Positions 27,549 to 36,065 of a DNA stretch of 64,000 nt are shown piece after piece. Source of the stretch: JBOCEF01 sp050586345. GTDB lineage: Bacteria; Pseudomonadota; Alphaproteobacteria; Rhodobacterales; Rhodobacteraceae. The notes under the pieces are model-generated. The model made no database searches. It saw only the letters and a program-made list of their open reading frames with translations, and was not told the DNA's origin. Location of the stretch: contig NZ_JBOCEF010000007.1 of the NCBI RefSeq assembly GCF_050586345.1, forward strand, positions 74,799 through 138,798, written 5' to 3'. The first letter of the stretch is position 1. Each line of letters starts with the position of its first letter. The position numbers and the translations under genes are program-made.

Positions 27549-28550
27549 ATGCATGTCTGGATGCCCGTGATCCGCACCGGGACCGGGGCCGAGGTCTGGG
27601 CCGACCAGCTGGCCGAGGGGCTGCGCGCGCGCGGCCACGCGGTGACGCTGGACAAGGTCCCGCACCGGTTCCAGTACGCGCCCTGGCTCTCGGGGCTGCG
27701 CGCCCCCGCGGGGGCGGACGTGACCCTCGCCAATTCCTGGAGCGCGGCGGCCTTCGCGCGCCCCGCGCCGCTGGCGGTGGTGGTGCATCACGTGGTCCAC
27801 GACCCGGCGATGCGCGCCTTCAAATCCCCCGCGCAGCGCATCTTCCACGCCGGGTTCGTGCGGCCGATGGAGCGCGCCGCCCTGCGCGCCGCCGCGAAGG
27901 TCATCGCGGTGAGCGAGAGCACCGCGGCGGCGCTGCGCGCGCATCTTCTGCCCGTGCCGGTGGAGGTGGCGCTGAACGGCGTCGACACCGGGTTCTTCAC
28001 GCCTGCCCCCGGGGCGGACGCCCCGCGCGCGCCGGGGCCGATGCGGCTGCTCTCGGTTGGAAAGCCGAGCCGCCGCAAGGGGTTCGACGTGACCGCGGCG
28101 ATCATGGCGCGGCTCGGCGACCGGGCCGAGCTGACCATCGTCGGCGGCGGCGCCCCCGAGATCGCGCCGCCCCCGGGCGCCCGGCGCCTCGGGCGGGTCG
28201 ATGCCGAGGGGCTGCGCGACGCCTATCGCGCCGCCGACTTCCTGCTGTTCCCCTCGCGCCAGGAGGGGTTCGGGCTGGTGGCGGCCGAGGCGATGGCCTG
28301 CGGCACCCCCGTGCTGTGCCTGTCGGGCGGCGCGGTGGAGGAGGTGGCGGCCCCGCCCGCCTGCGGCATCGCCGTTCCGCCCGCGCGGGCCGAGGACCTG
28401 GGCGACGCCGCGCTGGCGGCGCTGGCCGACGCGCCCGCCCATGCCGCGATGCGCCGGGCGGCGCGGGCGCGGGCGGTGGAGGCCTTCGACGCCGGGCGCT
28501 GGCTGACGCAGATGGAGCGGATCCTGGCCGCGGCCGCCGCGACGCGCTGA
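27549..28550 (+). CDS. GT4-family glycosyltransferase
   Basis: 333 residues beginning MHVWMPVIRTGTGAEVWADQ, a GT-B fold of the GT4 type. The acceptor domain has VVVHHVVHDPAMRAFKSP and VIAVSESTAAALRAH. The donor domain starts near 165 (MRLLSVGKPSRRKGFDV) and has the E-x7-E motif in PSRQEGFGLVAAEAMACGTP. It would transfer a nucleotide-activated sugar in exopolysaccharide or lipopolysaccharide assembly; sugar and linkage cannot be read. It converges on a second GT4 gene on the other strand with only 17 bases between. Confidence 0.87.
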   Translation: MHVWMPVIRTGTGAEVWADQLAEGLRARGHAVTLDKVPHRFQYAPWLSGLRAPAGADVTLANSWSAAAFARPAPLAVVVHHVVHDPAMRAFKSPAQRIFHAGFVRPMERAALRAAAKVIAVSESTAAALRAHLLPVPVEVALNGVDTGFFTPAPGADAPRAPGPMRLLSVGKPSRRKGFDVTAAIMARLGDRAELTIVGGGAPEIAPPPGARRLGRVDAEGLRDAYRAADFLLFPSRQEGFGLVAAEAMACGTPVLCLSGGAVEEVAAPPACGIAVPPARAEDLGDAALAALADAPAHAAMRRAARARAVEAFDAGRWLTQMERILAAAAATR

Positions 28551-28567
28551 GCCGGCCGCGGCGCGGG

Positions 28568-29647
28568 TCACGCGCCGACGAGGGCCAGCGTCTCCCGCGC
28601 GCAGCGGGACCAGTCGAACCGGGCCGCCGCGGCGTCGCGCGCCCGGGCGCGCAGCGCGGCGCGGGACGCGGGCGGAAGGGCGGCGATCCGCGTGATCTCC
28701 GCCGCCCAGGCCGGGCCGTCGCCGGGGGGAAGCAACGTCCCCGTCTCGCCCTCGATCACCGAACTTGCGAAGCCCTCGAGCCGCGGGGCGAGCACGATCC
28801 CCCCCGCCGCCGCGGCCTCTGCGGCGACGAGGCCGAACCCCTCGACATGCCCCTGCCCGGCGGCGAGATTGGGGACCGCCACCACCGTCGCGGCGGCCAT
28901 CCGCGCCCACAGCTCCTCTTGCGGCAGGGCCCCGAGGAAGACGACCCGGGGATGCGCCAGCGCGGCCGCCTCGGCCTTGTCCCAGGCCGTTCCGGCGACG
29001 GCGAGCGGCAGGTCCGCGGGCAGGTGCGGCAGCACCTCCTGCACGAACCAGGACAGGCCCTTGCGGCGCACGAGGCGGCCGGCGAACAGGATCTCGCGCC
29101 GCTCGGGCGGGGCCGGGTCCGGCGCGCGGGCGCGGACCCCGAGGGGGATGATCCCGACATGATCGAAGCCGAGGGCGCGGGTCAGCACCGCGGTGGCCCC
29201 GGAATTGGCGGCGACGGCGAAGGGGCCGGGCGCGGCGGCGGCGAGGGCGCGGGCGCCGCGGCGCATATAGGCGCCGTAGGCCCGGCCGGGCGCGGTCGGG
29301 CGGGCGGCGAAGGCCGCGTCGGTGCCGTGGGCCGAGAGCAGCAGCGCCGGCCGCGCGCCGCCGCGCCGCGCCGCCCGCAGCGCCAGCGCGGCCAGCGGCC
29401 AGATCGCGAGGTCGCCGGTGAAGACGAGATCCCAGCGCCCGGCCCCGAGGGCGAGCCGCCGCGCCTGCCCCAGCCCGAAGCCGAGGATCGCGGCCGCCCC
29501 CGGCGCGCCGCCATCGGCGCGGCCCGGCAGGGCGCGCAGGTCGACCTCGTGCCCGAGGCGGCGGAATTCGGCCGACATCTCCTGGCTGTAGATCTCCATC
29601 CCGCCCATGGCGGGGGCCCATTTGCGGGTCAGGAACAGGATGCGCAT
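28568..29647 (-). CDS. GT4-family glycosyltransferase
   Basis: 359 residues from MRILFLTRKWAPAMGGMEIY, the glycine-rich N-terminal loop of GT4 enzymes; the frame stays open upstream but with low-quality, Ala/Arg-rich sequence. The donor-binding half has ILFAGRLVRRKGLSWFVQEV, FLGALPQEELWARMAA and the E-x7-E motif HVEGFGLVAAEAAAAGG. It lies downstream of the Wza-like and KpsS-like genes on the same strand after a 386-base gap, so it is probably part of the surface-polysaccharide set but perhaps with its own promoter. Confidence 0.87.
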   Translation of the reverse strand: MRILFLTRKWAPAMGGMEIYSQEMSAEFRRLGHEVDLRALPGRADGGAPGAAAILGFGLGQARRLALGAGRWDLVFTGDLAIWPLAALALRAARRGGARPALLLSAHGTDAAFAARPTAPGRAYGAYMRRGARALAAAAPGPFAVAANSGATAVLTRALGFDHVGIIPLGVRARAPDPAPPERREILFAGRLVRRKGLSWFVQEVLPHLPADLPLAVAGTAWDKAEAAALAHPRVVFLGALPQEELWARMAAATVVAVPNLAAGQGHVEGFGLVAAEAAAAGGIVLAPRLEGFASSVIEGETGTLLPPGDGPAWAAEITRIAALPPASRAALRARARDAAAARFDWSRCARETLALVGA

Positions 29648-30033
29648 GGGCGGCGGTCTTTGCGGCAGGCAGGGACGAGGGAGCGGCGCCGGGGCGTCCG
29701 CCCGCACCCTGCCACGAAACCGGCCGCGAAGGCGAGCGGCGCGCACCCGCCGAGGCCCGGCGCGACGGGACGCCCCGCGCCGGAGGACGCCCGCATCCGG
29801 CGCGGGAAAAGGCCCCGCGCGGGAGGAGGCCTGCATCCAGCGCGGAAGGACGCCGGGGCGCCGCCATCCGCGGGCCGCGCCGCCGGGCCCCGCTTTGCCG
29901 GGCCCCGCTTTCCGGACGGGCCGCACCCCGGGGCGCAGGCGCCGCGGCGTCGCCCGGTCGGGTCCCCGGCCCGGTCCCGCCCGGCGCGGGCGGCCGTCCC
30001 CGTCGGCGCGGGGCTCAAGGCGCGCGCCGCCCG
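29648..30033. other. 386-base gap with short tandem repeats
   Basis: The stretch between the second glycosyltransferase and the export lipoprotein is extremely GC-rich. It holds two copies of a ~40-bp unit (29772-29811 and 29812-29851, e.g. GCCCCGCGC...GCATCC...GCGCGG) and a 15-bp doublet CCGGGCCCCGCTTT (29883-29912). No gene is convincing in any frame. Confidence 0.6.
29772..29851. repeat. 40-bp tandem duplication
   Basis: Two adjacent imperfect copies share GCCCCGCGC, GGAGGA, GCATCC and GCGCGG in register. They lie upstream of the minus-strand glycosyltransferase start. Confidence 0.6.
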
Positions 30034-31179
30034 TCAGCCCCCGGCGAGGCTGCGGGCCGACCCGACGAAATTCACCGCCGGGGCCAGCGCGTTGAGTACC
30101 CGGATCCAGCGCACCGCGGGCGCGTCGGTGACATAGACCGTGTCGCCGTCGCGCAGCTGGAAGGCGCCGGCGGTGAACATGCCCCCGGGCCGGGTCAGGT
30201 CCAGCAGGTACGCCGTGCGCACCGGCGCCTCGCCCGCGGGCGGGGTCGCCCCCGCCGCCGCCGCGACGGCGCGGGCGGTCGGCCCGGCCTCGGTGCGGAA
30301 CACGAAGATGCCGGTCGGATCGCCCGCGGCCGGGTCGAGCCCGGCCAGCAGCCCCAGCGCCTCGAGCGCCGTGACCTCGGGCGCCGGGAACGGCACCAGC
30401 TGCGGGGCGGAGACGGCGCCGAGCCCGGTGAAGGCGCGCCGGTCGCGGTCCACGATCACCGCGTCGCCGGGGCGCAGGGCCACGTTCAGGGCCGGGTCCT
30501 CGTAGATCTCGCGCAGCCAGACCTTCCCCGATTCGGCGCCGCGGCGCAGGGTGATCTGCAGCGTCGCGGGTTCCTTCACCGGGCCGAGCGCGGCGGCGAG
30601 CATGCCCAGGATCCGGCCCGTGTCGCGGGTGATGGCGCGCACCCCGCCCTGCGCCACCTCGCCCAGCACCAGCGCCGCGCGCTCGCCCTCGGGCGCCGCG
30701 CCGGGGGTGGGCGCAGGGCGGCTGATCTCGACCTGCGGATCGCGGGTCAGCGCGCCGAGGCGGCTCGAGAGACTGGCGCGCACGCGGTCGAGCGAGCGGC
30801 CCGCGGCGGGGACATGCCCGGCATAGGGCACGAAGATGCGCCCCGCCTCGTCGACCTGCACCTCGAAATCCGAGGCGCGCGGGCCGTCGCCGGCGGAGTA
30901 GACGCCGCGATCGACACTCTCCCAGATCCGCAGGCGCAGGCGTTCGCCGCGCGCGATCAGCGCATGGGGCATCGCCTCCGCGGCGAGAAAAGAGTCCGGA
31001 AAGCGCCGGCGCGGCGGCGGCGCGGCGGCGCGGGCCACGGCGTCGGTGACATGGACCAGCGCGAACCCGTCCTCGCCCGCCAGCGGCGGGGCCGCGATCT
31101 CCCCCGGCGTCGGGCCGCCGCGGGGCGTGGCGCAGGCCGCCAGGACCAGCGCGAGAAGGGTGAGGAGCGCCCCCCTCAT
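30034..31179 (-). CDS. Polysaccharide export lipoprotein (Wza/KpsD-like)
   Basis: 381 residues from MRGALLTLLALVLAACATPRGG, a lipoprotein signal peptide with lipobox LAAC. After a Pro-rich linker comes the polysaccharide-export (PES) domain: LRLRIWESVDRGVYSAGDG, then DFEVQVDEAGRIFVPYAGHV. Two SLBB-like beta-grasp repeats follow (LREIYEDPALNVALRPGDAV and MFTAGAFQLRDGDTVYVTDA). It would form the outer-membrane/periplasm channel for capsule export. Its ATG overlaps the stop of the KpsS-like gene (ATGA), so the two are coupled. No inner-membrane co-polymerase (Wzc/KpsE) or ABC exporter is in the window. Confidence 0.88.
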   Translation of the reverse strand: MRGALLTLLALVLAACATPRGGPTPGEIAAPPLAGEDGFALVHVTDAVARAAAPPPRRRFPDSFLAAEAMPHALIARGERLRLRIWESVDRGVYSAGDGPRASDFEVQVDEAGRIFVPYAGHVPAAGRSLDRVRASLSSRLGALTRDPQVEISRPAPTPGAAPEGERAALVLGEVAQGGVRAITRDTGRILGMLAAALGPVKEPATLQITLRRGAESGKVWLREIYEDPALNVALRPGDAVIVDRDRRAFTGLGAVSAPQLVPFPAPEVTALEALGLLAGLDPAAGDPTGIFVFRTEAGPTARAVAAAAGATPPAGEAPVRTAYLLDLTRPGGMFTAGAFQLRDGDTVYVTDAPAVRWIRVLNALAPAVNFVGSARSLAGG

Positions 31180-32852
31180 CGCGCCAGGGCCCGGGCGTAG
31201 GGATCGCGCCGGGCCAGCATCGCCTCGATCACCGGGCCGATGGCGCGGGCGCGGCCCTCGGGCGTGTAGAAATCCCCCTCGAACTGGCTCGAGGCCACGA
31301 GGAAGCGGCGGAAGGCGCGCACGGCCTCCATGTCCGGGGCAAGCGGGGCCGCGAAGAAGGCGGCGGGCGGCTGGGTCGAGACGAGGCCGGGGCGCACGAA
31401 GACCGCCTCGCCCATCGCGCGCACGGGAAGGCCGCGCAGAAGCGCGGCCTGGGCGGCGGTGGAATTGACGGTGACGGCGGAAACGGCCTTGTCGAGCATC
31501 GGGCCGAGGGGGCCGCGTTCGACGAAGACCACCCGTCCCGCGACGCCGTGGCGGCGGGCGGCGCGGGCGGCGGCGCGGGCCAGCCGCTCGCGCCCCGTTT
31601 CGAACGGGTGGGCCTTGAACACCAGCGGCAGGCCCGAGAGCCCGCCCTCGGCCGCGGCGTAGTCGGCGACGATCCGCTCCACCACCGCGGCGACGTCCGG
31701 GAAGCGCGAATGGGCGCGCAGCGAGCTGTCGGCCCCGAGCTGCAGCAGCGCGAGGTGGTGGCCCGGCGCATCCGGCGCCAGCAGCGGGGCCAGCGCCCGG
31801 CGCGCGCGGTGCGCCATCAGCGGCCAGGTCAGGCCGCGGCGCAGGTAGGCCCGCGCCTCGCACCAGCCGGTCAGCGGCATGTGCGGCGCCTGGCGCGGCC
31901 AGCGGGTCCAGGGCGCGGCGGCGGCGAGGCGCACCCGCGCGTGGTAGCGCACCCCGTGCAGCGCATGGGCGCGCGCGGCGCCCCAGCCATCCTCGAACAG
32001 CGCCTCGGGGGCGGGCCCGGCGGCGCGCACGGCGCGGATCATCTCCTCGACCGGGACCTTGAGGATGTTGGAATTGCCGTTCACGCCGTCGCGCTCATAG
32101 GTGATCCAGCGCGGGCGGATATAGCCTTCCTCGAAGCAATGCACCCGCAGCCCCAGCGCGCGGCCCAAGCGGCGGGCGACGGCGTGGAACGGGCGGGTGT
32201 CGCCGTAAAGGACGAGATCGGTGGCGGCGCGCTCCCGGATCCAGCGGCCGAGGCGCAGCTCGAACTCCGCGAAGGGGGCGTCGAAGCGCAGCAGCGGGCC
32301 GGGATCGGCCCCGCCTTGCAGCCGCCAGCAGGCCGCGTCGCCCGCGTTGAAGGCGATGCGCGCGACATCGGCCCCGCGGGCGCGCAGCGCGAGGGCGAGC
32401 TCGGCCAGGAACGGGCCGTGCGGGCCCTGGAGGAGCAGGAAGCTGCGCCCGGAAGCGTCGCCGCGATGCTCCGCGTCCCCGGCGCCGGGCGCGCCCCGGC
32501 GGCCCGTTGCGGCGCGCGGCGGCGTTGGCGGCGGCGGCGGCGGGGGGCCGGAGGCCGGGCCGCGCAGCCGCGCCTCGGGCGCAGCGGCCCGCGCCGCCGA
32601 CGCGGCATGGGCGGCGGCGCGGGGGGCCGCGCGGTCCAGGGGCATGATGGCGATGGGCTCGCCCCCGGCGAGGCCGGACGGCGTGCGCAGCGGCGCGCCC
32701 GTGCGCGGGGCGCGGCCGAGACGGCGCAGCGCGTCGCGCACGCCCATGCCCGGCGGCGCGCCATGCGGCGGCGCCGGGGACGGCGCGCCCGCCCCCGCTC
32801 CGGGCTCAGCCGCGGCGGCGTCCATGCGCCGCCTCAGTTCGGACCCTTCCAC
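31176..32852 (-). CDS. KpsS-like capsule polysaccharide biosynthesis protein
   Basis: 558 residues from a GTG preceded by GGGAGAG; an ATG at 32825, 27 bases in, has GAGG and is also possible. Residues 1-130 are low-complexity Ala/Pro/Arg with a proline run (PPPPPPP near 103-110). The true domain begins at SFLLLQGPHGPFLAELALAL and matches capsule-synthesis (PF05159) proteins of the KpsS type: CFEEGYIRPRWITYERDGVN, FKAHPFETGRERLARAAA and SAVTVNSTAAQAALLRGLPV. KpsS/KpsC add Kdo residues to the lipid anchor of capsule. The long disordered N-terminus is unusual for KpsS (about 400 residues). Confidence 0.85.
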   Translation of the reverse strand: MEGSELRRRMDAAAAEPGAGAGAPSPAPPHGAPPGMGVRDALRRLGRAPRTGAPLRTPSGLAGGEPIAIMPLDRAAPRAAAHAASAARAAAPEARLRGPASGPPPPPPPTPPRAATGRRGAPGAGDAEHRGDASGRSFLLLQGPHGPFLAELALALRARGADVARIAFNAGDAACWRLQGGADPGPLLRFDAPFAEFELRLGRWIRERAATDLVLYGDTRPFHAVARRLGRALGLRVHCFEEGYIRPRWITYERDGVNGNSNILKVPVEEMIRAVRAAGPAPEALFEDGWGAARAHALHGVRYHARVRLAAAAPWTRWPRQAPHMPLTGWCEARAYLRRGLTWPLMAHRARRALAPLLAPDAPGHHLALLQLGADSSLRAHSRFPDVAAVVERIVADYAAAEGGLSGLPLVFKAHPFETGRERLARAAARAARRHGVAGRVVFVERGPLGPMLDKAVSAVTVNSTAAQAALLRGLPVRAMGEAVFVRPGLVSTQPPAAFFAAPLAPDMEAVRAFRRFLVASSQFEGDFYTPEGRARAIGPVIEAMLARRDPYARALAR

Positions 32853-33067
32853 GCTTCGTCTCTCCCACGCTGCGCGGCGCTTCGGCCGCCATCGCTGATA
32901 TTCGTGGCGGAGATCCTCCGCCGCCGCGTCGCATCACGTGGGCTCGCCCGCAGACTTTACCGCCTTCGGCGGCGCTGCCGGAACCGGCCGGGCTTGCCCT
33001 GCCGCGCCCACGCTTTTATGTGTCGCGGGCCGCACCCTAGGCGCAGGATGGTTAAGAGGGTCTTTTC

Positions 33068-33682
33068 ATGTTCACCGGGATCATCACCGATATCGGCGCG
33101 ATTTCGTCGCGCCAGGCGGATGAGGACGGCTGCCTGCGGATCCGCATCGCCTGCCGCCCCGACACCGCCGACGCCGAGATCGGCGCCTCCATCGCCTGCT
33201 CGGGCGTCTGCCTGACGGTGGTCGAGCGCGGCGCCGACGGCGCGCAGGGCTGGTTCGACGCCGAGGTCAGCCGCGAGACGCTCGACAAGACCGCCGCGCC
33301 CAACTGGGCCGCGGGCGCGCGCCTCAACCTCGAACGCGCGCTGAAGGTGGGCGACGAGCTTGGCGGGCACATCGTCTCGGGGCACGTGGACGGCACGGCG
33401 GAGATCGTGGAGACGCACGCGGAAGAGGGCTCGATCCGCATCCGCTTCCGCGCCCCCCCCGCGCTGGCGCGCTTCATCGCGCCCAAGGGCTCGGTCGCGC
33501 TCGACGGCGTGTCGCTGACCGTCAACGAGGTCGAGGGCTGCGAGTTCGGCGTCAACCTCATCCCCCACACCCAGGACATGACCACCTTCGCGGGCGCCGC
33601 CGTGGGACGCGTGGTCAACCTTGAGATCGACACGCTCGCCCGCTATGTCGCGCGGCTCGCCGAGACGGAGAACATGGCATGA
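33068..33682 (+). CDS. ribE: Riboflavin synthase, alpha chain
   Basis: 204 residues, with GAGGG seven bases before the ATG. The duplicated lumazine-binding barrel is visible: MFTGIITDIGAISSRQADED with SIACSGVCLTVVERG in the first half and LGGHIVSGHVDGTAEIVETH with GSVALDGVSLTVNEVEG in the second. It dismutates two lumazines into riboflavin. It is the first gene of ribE-ribB-ribH-nusB; ribD, often first in this order, is absent and a divergent capsule gene lies upstream. Its stop overlaps the next start (ATGA). Confidence 0.95.
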   Translation: MFTGIITDIGAISSRQADEDGCLRIRIACRPDTADAEIGASIACSGVCLTVVERGADGAQGWFDAEVSRETLDKTAAPNWAAGARLNLERALKVGDELGGHIVSGHVDGTAEIVETHAEEGSIRIRFRAPPALARFIAPKGSVALDGVSLTVNEVEGCEFGVNLIPHTQDMTTFAGAAVGRVVNLEIDTLARYVARLAETENMA

Positions 33683-34839
33683 GCTTCAAGGACGAAGACG
33701 GACGGGACATGTCCGAGGCCGGCCCGGTCGAGAAGGCCTGGGGCGAGGCGATCTCGCCGATCGAGGAGATCCTCGAGGACGCGCGCAACGGGCGCATGTT
33801 CATCCTGGTGGACCACGAGGACCGGGAGAACGAGGGCGACCTGGTGATCCCGGCGCAGATGGCGACCCCGGACGCGATCAACTTCATGGCCACCCATGGG
33901 CGCGGCCTGATCTGCCTGACCATGACCGGCGAGCGCTGCGACGAGCTGGGCCTGCGGCTGATGTCCGCGTCGAACCAGTCGCGGCACGAGACCGCTTTCA
34001 CCACGTCCATCGAGGCGCGCGAGGGGGTCACCACCGGCATCAGCGCCCATGACCGCGCGCGCACCGTCGCCGTGGCCATCGACCCGCGCTCCTCGGCCGC
34101 CGACATCGCGACGCCGGGCCACGTGTTCCCGCTGCGCGCCAAGGATGGCGGCGTGCTGGTGCGCGCCGGGCATACCGAGGCGGCCACCGACATCTCCCGC
34201 CTCGCGGGCCTCAACCCCTCGGGCGTGATCTGCGAGATCATGAACGAGGACGGGACCATGGCGCGCCTGCCGGACCTGGTGGGCTTCGCGCAGAAGCATG
34301 GCCTGAAGATCGGCACCATCGCCGACCTGATCGCCTATCGCCGCCGCCATGACAGCCTGGTGCGCGAGACGGCGGTCAAGCCGATCACCTCGGAATATGG
34401 CGGCGAGTGGCTGCTGCACGTGTTCCGCGACGAGATCGAGGGCGTCGAGCATATCGCGCTGGTGCGCGGCGATCTCGGGGCCGCGGGGCCGACGCTGGTG
34501 CGCATGCACGCGCTCTCGCCGCTCGACGACCTGGTGGGCGCGGACGAGAAACGCTCCCACCAGCTCGCCGACGCGATGCGCGCGGTGGCGGCCGAGGGGC
34601 GCGGCGTGGTGGTGCTGCTGCGCGACATGGCCCCCGACGCCATCTCCGCGCGCCTCAACGGCGTCGCCCCGTCCCAGGGCGCGCTGCGCCAGTACGGCGT
34701 CGGCGCCCAGATCCTCGGGGCGCTCGGCGTCGCCGAGATGATCCTGCTGACCAATTCGCCCCGCCCCGACCCGGTGGGGCTGGAGGGCTACGGCCTCTCG
34801 ATCGTCGAGACGCGCCCGATTCCCCGGACCGAGGACTGA
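33679..34839 (+). CDS. ribB: DHBP synthase with a degenerate GTP cyclohydrolase II domain (RibBA-like)
   Basis: 386 residues. The N-terminal ~215 residues are an intact 3,4-dihydroxy-2-butanone-4-phosphate synthase: FILVDHEDRENEGDLVIPAQ, ITGI-type HETAFTTSIEAREGVTTGIS, and HVFPLRAKDGGVLVRAGHTE. The C-terminal half has the size and end (GLEGYGLSIVETRPIP) of GTP cyclohydrolase II, but the zinc-binding Cys-X10-Cys-X-Cys segment is gone; in its place stands LVRMHALSPLDDLVGADEKR with no cysteine. The second activity is therefore probably dead, leaving only RibB. A separate RibA would be needed elsewhere. Confidence 0.92.
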   Translation: MSFKDEDGRDMSEAGPVEKAWGEAISPIEEILEDARNGRMFILVDHEDRENEGDLVIPAQMATPDAINFMATHGRGLICLTMTGERCDELGLRLMSASNQSRHETAFTTSIEAREGVTTGISAHDRARTVAVAIDPRSSAADIATPGHVFPLRAKDGGVLVRAGHTEAATDISRLAGLNPSGVICEIMNEDGTMARLPDLVGFAQKHGLKIGTIADLIAYRRRHDSLVRETAVKPITSEYGGEWLLHVFRDEIEGVEHIALVRGDLGAAGPTLVRMHALSPLDDLVGADEKRSHQLADAMRAVAAEGRGVVVLLRDMAPDAISARLNGVAPSQGALRQYGVGAQILGALGVAEMILLTNSPRPDPVGLEGYGLSIVETRPIPRTED

Positions 34840-34842
34840 CCC

Positions 34843-35391
34843 ATGGCGAGCCATGAGGACCACGGGATCCTTCCCGTCCCGACCCTGTCGCCGGCCCCGC
34901 ACCTGCTGGTCGTCTGCGCGCCCTTCTACCGCAAGATCGCCGACGGGCTGATCGCGGGGGCGAAAGGCGCGCTGGAGGCCGCGGGCGCCACCTGCGAGGT
35001 GATCGAGGTGCCCGGCGCGCTGGAGATCCCGACCGCCATCCGTCTCGCCGCCCGCGCGAGGCGCTATGACGGCTTCGTCGCCCTCGGCTGCGTGATCCGC
35101 GGCGAGACCACGCACTATGAGACGGTGTGCAACGACAGCTCCCGCGGGCTGACGCTGCTGGGGCTCGAGGGGATCTGCCTCGGCAACGGCATCCTGACCT
35201 GCGAGACCATGGAGCAGGCCGAGGTCCGCGCCGACCCGGCGGCCATGAACAAGGGCGGCGCCGCCGCGGAAGCCGCGCTGCACCTCGTCGCGCTCGACCG
35301 CCGCTTCGCCCCCGCCCGCGCCGCCGGGCGCGACCGCGCGCCCGAGGGCGAGATCCTTCTGGCGGGCGATCCCCGCGACGGAGTCGCCTGA
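34843..35391 (+). CDS. ribH: 6,7-dimethyl-8-ribityllumazine synthase
   Basis: 182 residues, about 20-25 longer than usual because of N- and C-terminal extensions. Core motifs are ATCEVIEVPGALEIPTAIRL, FVALGCVIRGETTHYETVCN with the catalytic histidine, and ICLGNGILTCETMEQAEVRA. It joins RibB's product with the pyrimidine precursor to make the substrate for RibE. Starts three bases after the ribB stop. Confidence 0.96.
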   Translation: MASHEDHGILPVPTLSPAPHLLVVCAPFYRKIADGLIAGAKGALEAAGATCEVIEVPGALEIPTAIRLAARARRYDGFVALGCVIRGETTHYETVCNDSSRGLTLLGLEGICLGNGILTCETMEQAEVRADPAAMNKGGAAAEAALHLVALDRRFAPARAAGRDRAPEGEILLAGDPRDGVA

Positions 35392-35392
35392 C

Positions 35393-35893
35393 ATGTCCGA
35401 CAAACCCGCCAAGGGCCCCGGCCCCCGCAAGCCGTCCGAACGCCAGCTGATGCGCTCGGCCGCGCGGCTCTACGCCGTCCAGGCCCTGTTCCAGATGGAG
35501 GTCTCGGGCGAGGATTACCGCAAGGTGCGCAAGGAGTTCGAGGATCACCGCTTCGGCGCGACGATCGAGGGCGACGCGTACCGCGAGGGCGACCGGGACC
35601 TGTTCTCGGACATCCTGACCAACGCCGTCTCGCGCCAGGCCGAGATCGACCAGCTGACCGACAAGGCGCTGGTGGACCGCTGGCCCATCGGCCGCATCGA
35701 CCCGACCCTGCGCGCGCTGTTCCGCGCCGCGGGGGCCGAGCTGATCGCCATCCACGACACCCCGCCCCGGGTGGCGATCAAGGAATATGTCGACGTCGCC
35801 GGCGCCTTCTATCCCGGCGGCAAGGAAGTCGGCCTGGTGAACGGCGTGGTCGACCAGATGGCCCGCGCCCTGCGCCCCGAGGCCTTCACCTGA
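35393..35893 (+). CDS. nusB: Transcription antitermination factor NusB
   Basis: 166 residues. The family opening SAARLYAVQALFQMEVSGED follows a basic tail, and the C-terminal signature PPRVAIKEYVDVAGAFYPGGKEVGLVNGVVD is present around residues 122-152. It acts with NusE on boxA RNA in rRNA antitermination. The gene begins one base after the ribH stop, the usual rib-nusB pairing. A hairpin follows at 35982. Confidence 0.95.
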   Translation: MSDKPAKGPGPRKPSERQLMRSAARLYAVQALFQMEVSGEDYRKVRKEFEDHRFGATIEGDAYREGDRDLFSDILTNAVSRQAEIDQLTDKALVDRWPIGRIDPTLRALFRAAGAELIAIHDTPPRVAIKEYVDVAGAFYPGGKEVGLVNGVVDQMARALRPEAFT

Positions 35894-35981
35894 CCCGGGC
35901 GGGCGGGGATGCGTCCCCGCCCCGCCCCCGCCCCGCCCCGGCCCCCGCCGACGCGCGGGCGCGTCCCCCGATCGACGACTT

Positions 35982-36008
35982 GAACGCCCGGCCCCGCGCC
36001 GGGCGTTC
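35982..36008 (+). terminator. Hairpin after the rib-nusB operon
   Basis: GAACGCCCGGC (35982-35992) pairs with GCCGGGCGTTC (35998-36008) over a 5-base loop; weak tail GCGCTTCG. Confidence 0.65.
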
Positions 36009-36065
36009 GCGCTTCGTCCAGCCTGCTGAAAGCCTTCCTTAACCGCCCCGCCCTACACCCGGGGG

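Noticed and set aside
32853..33067. FMN riboswitch before ribE
   Set aside because: I looked for the conserved AGGGCGGGG and junction segments and did not see them; ribE also lacks the long structured leader expected.
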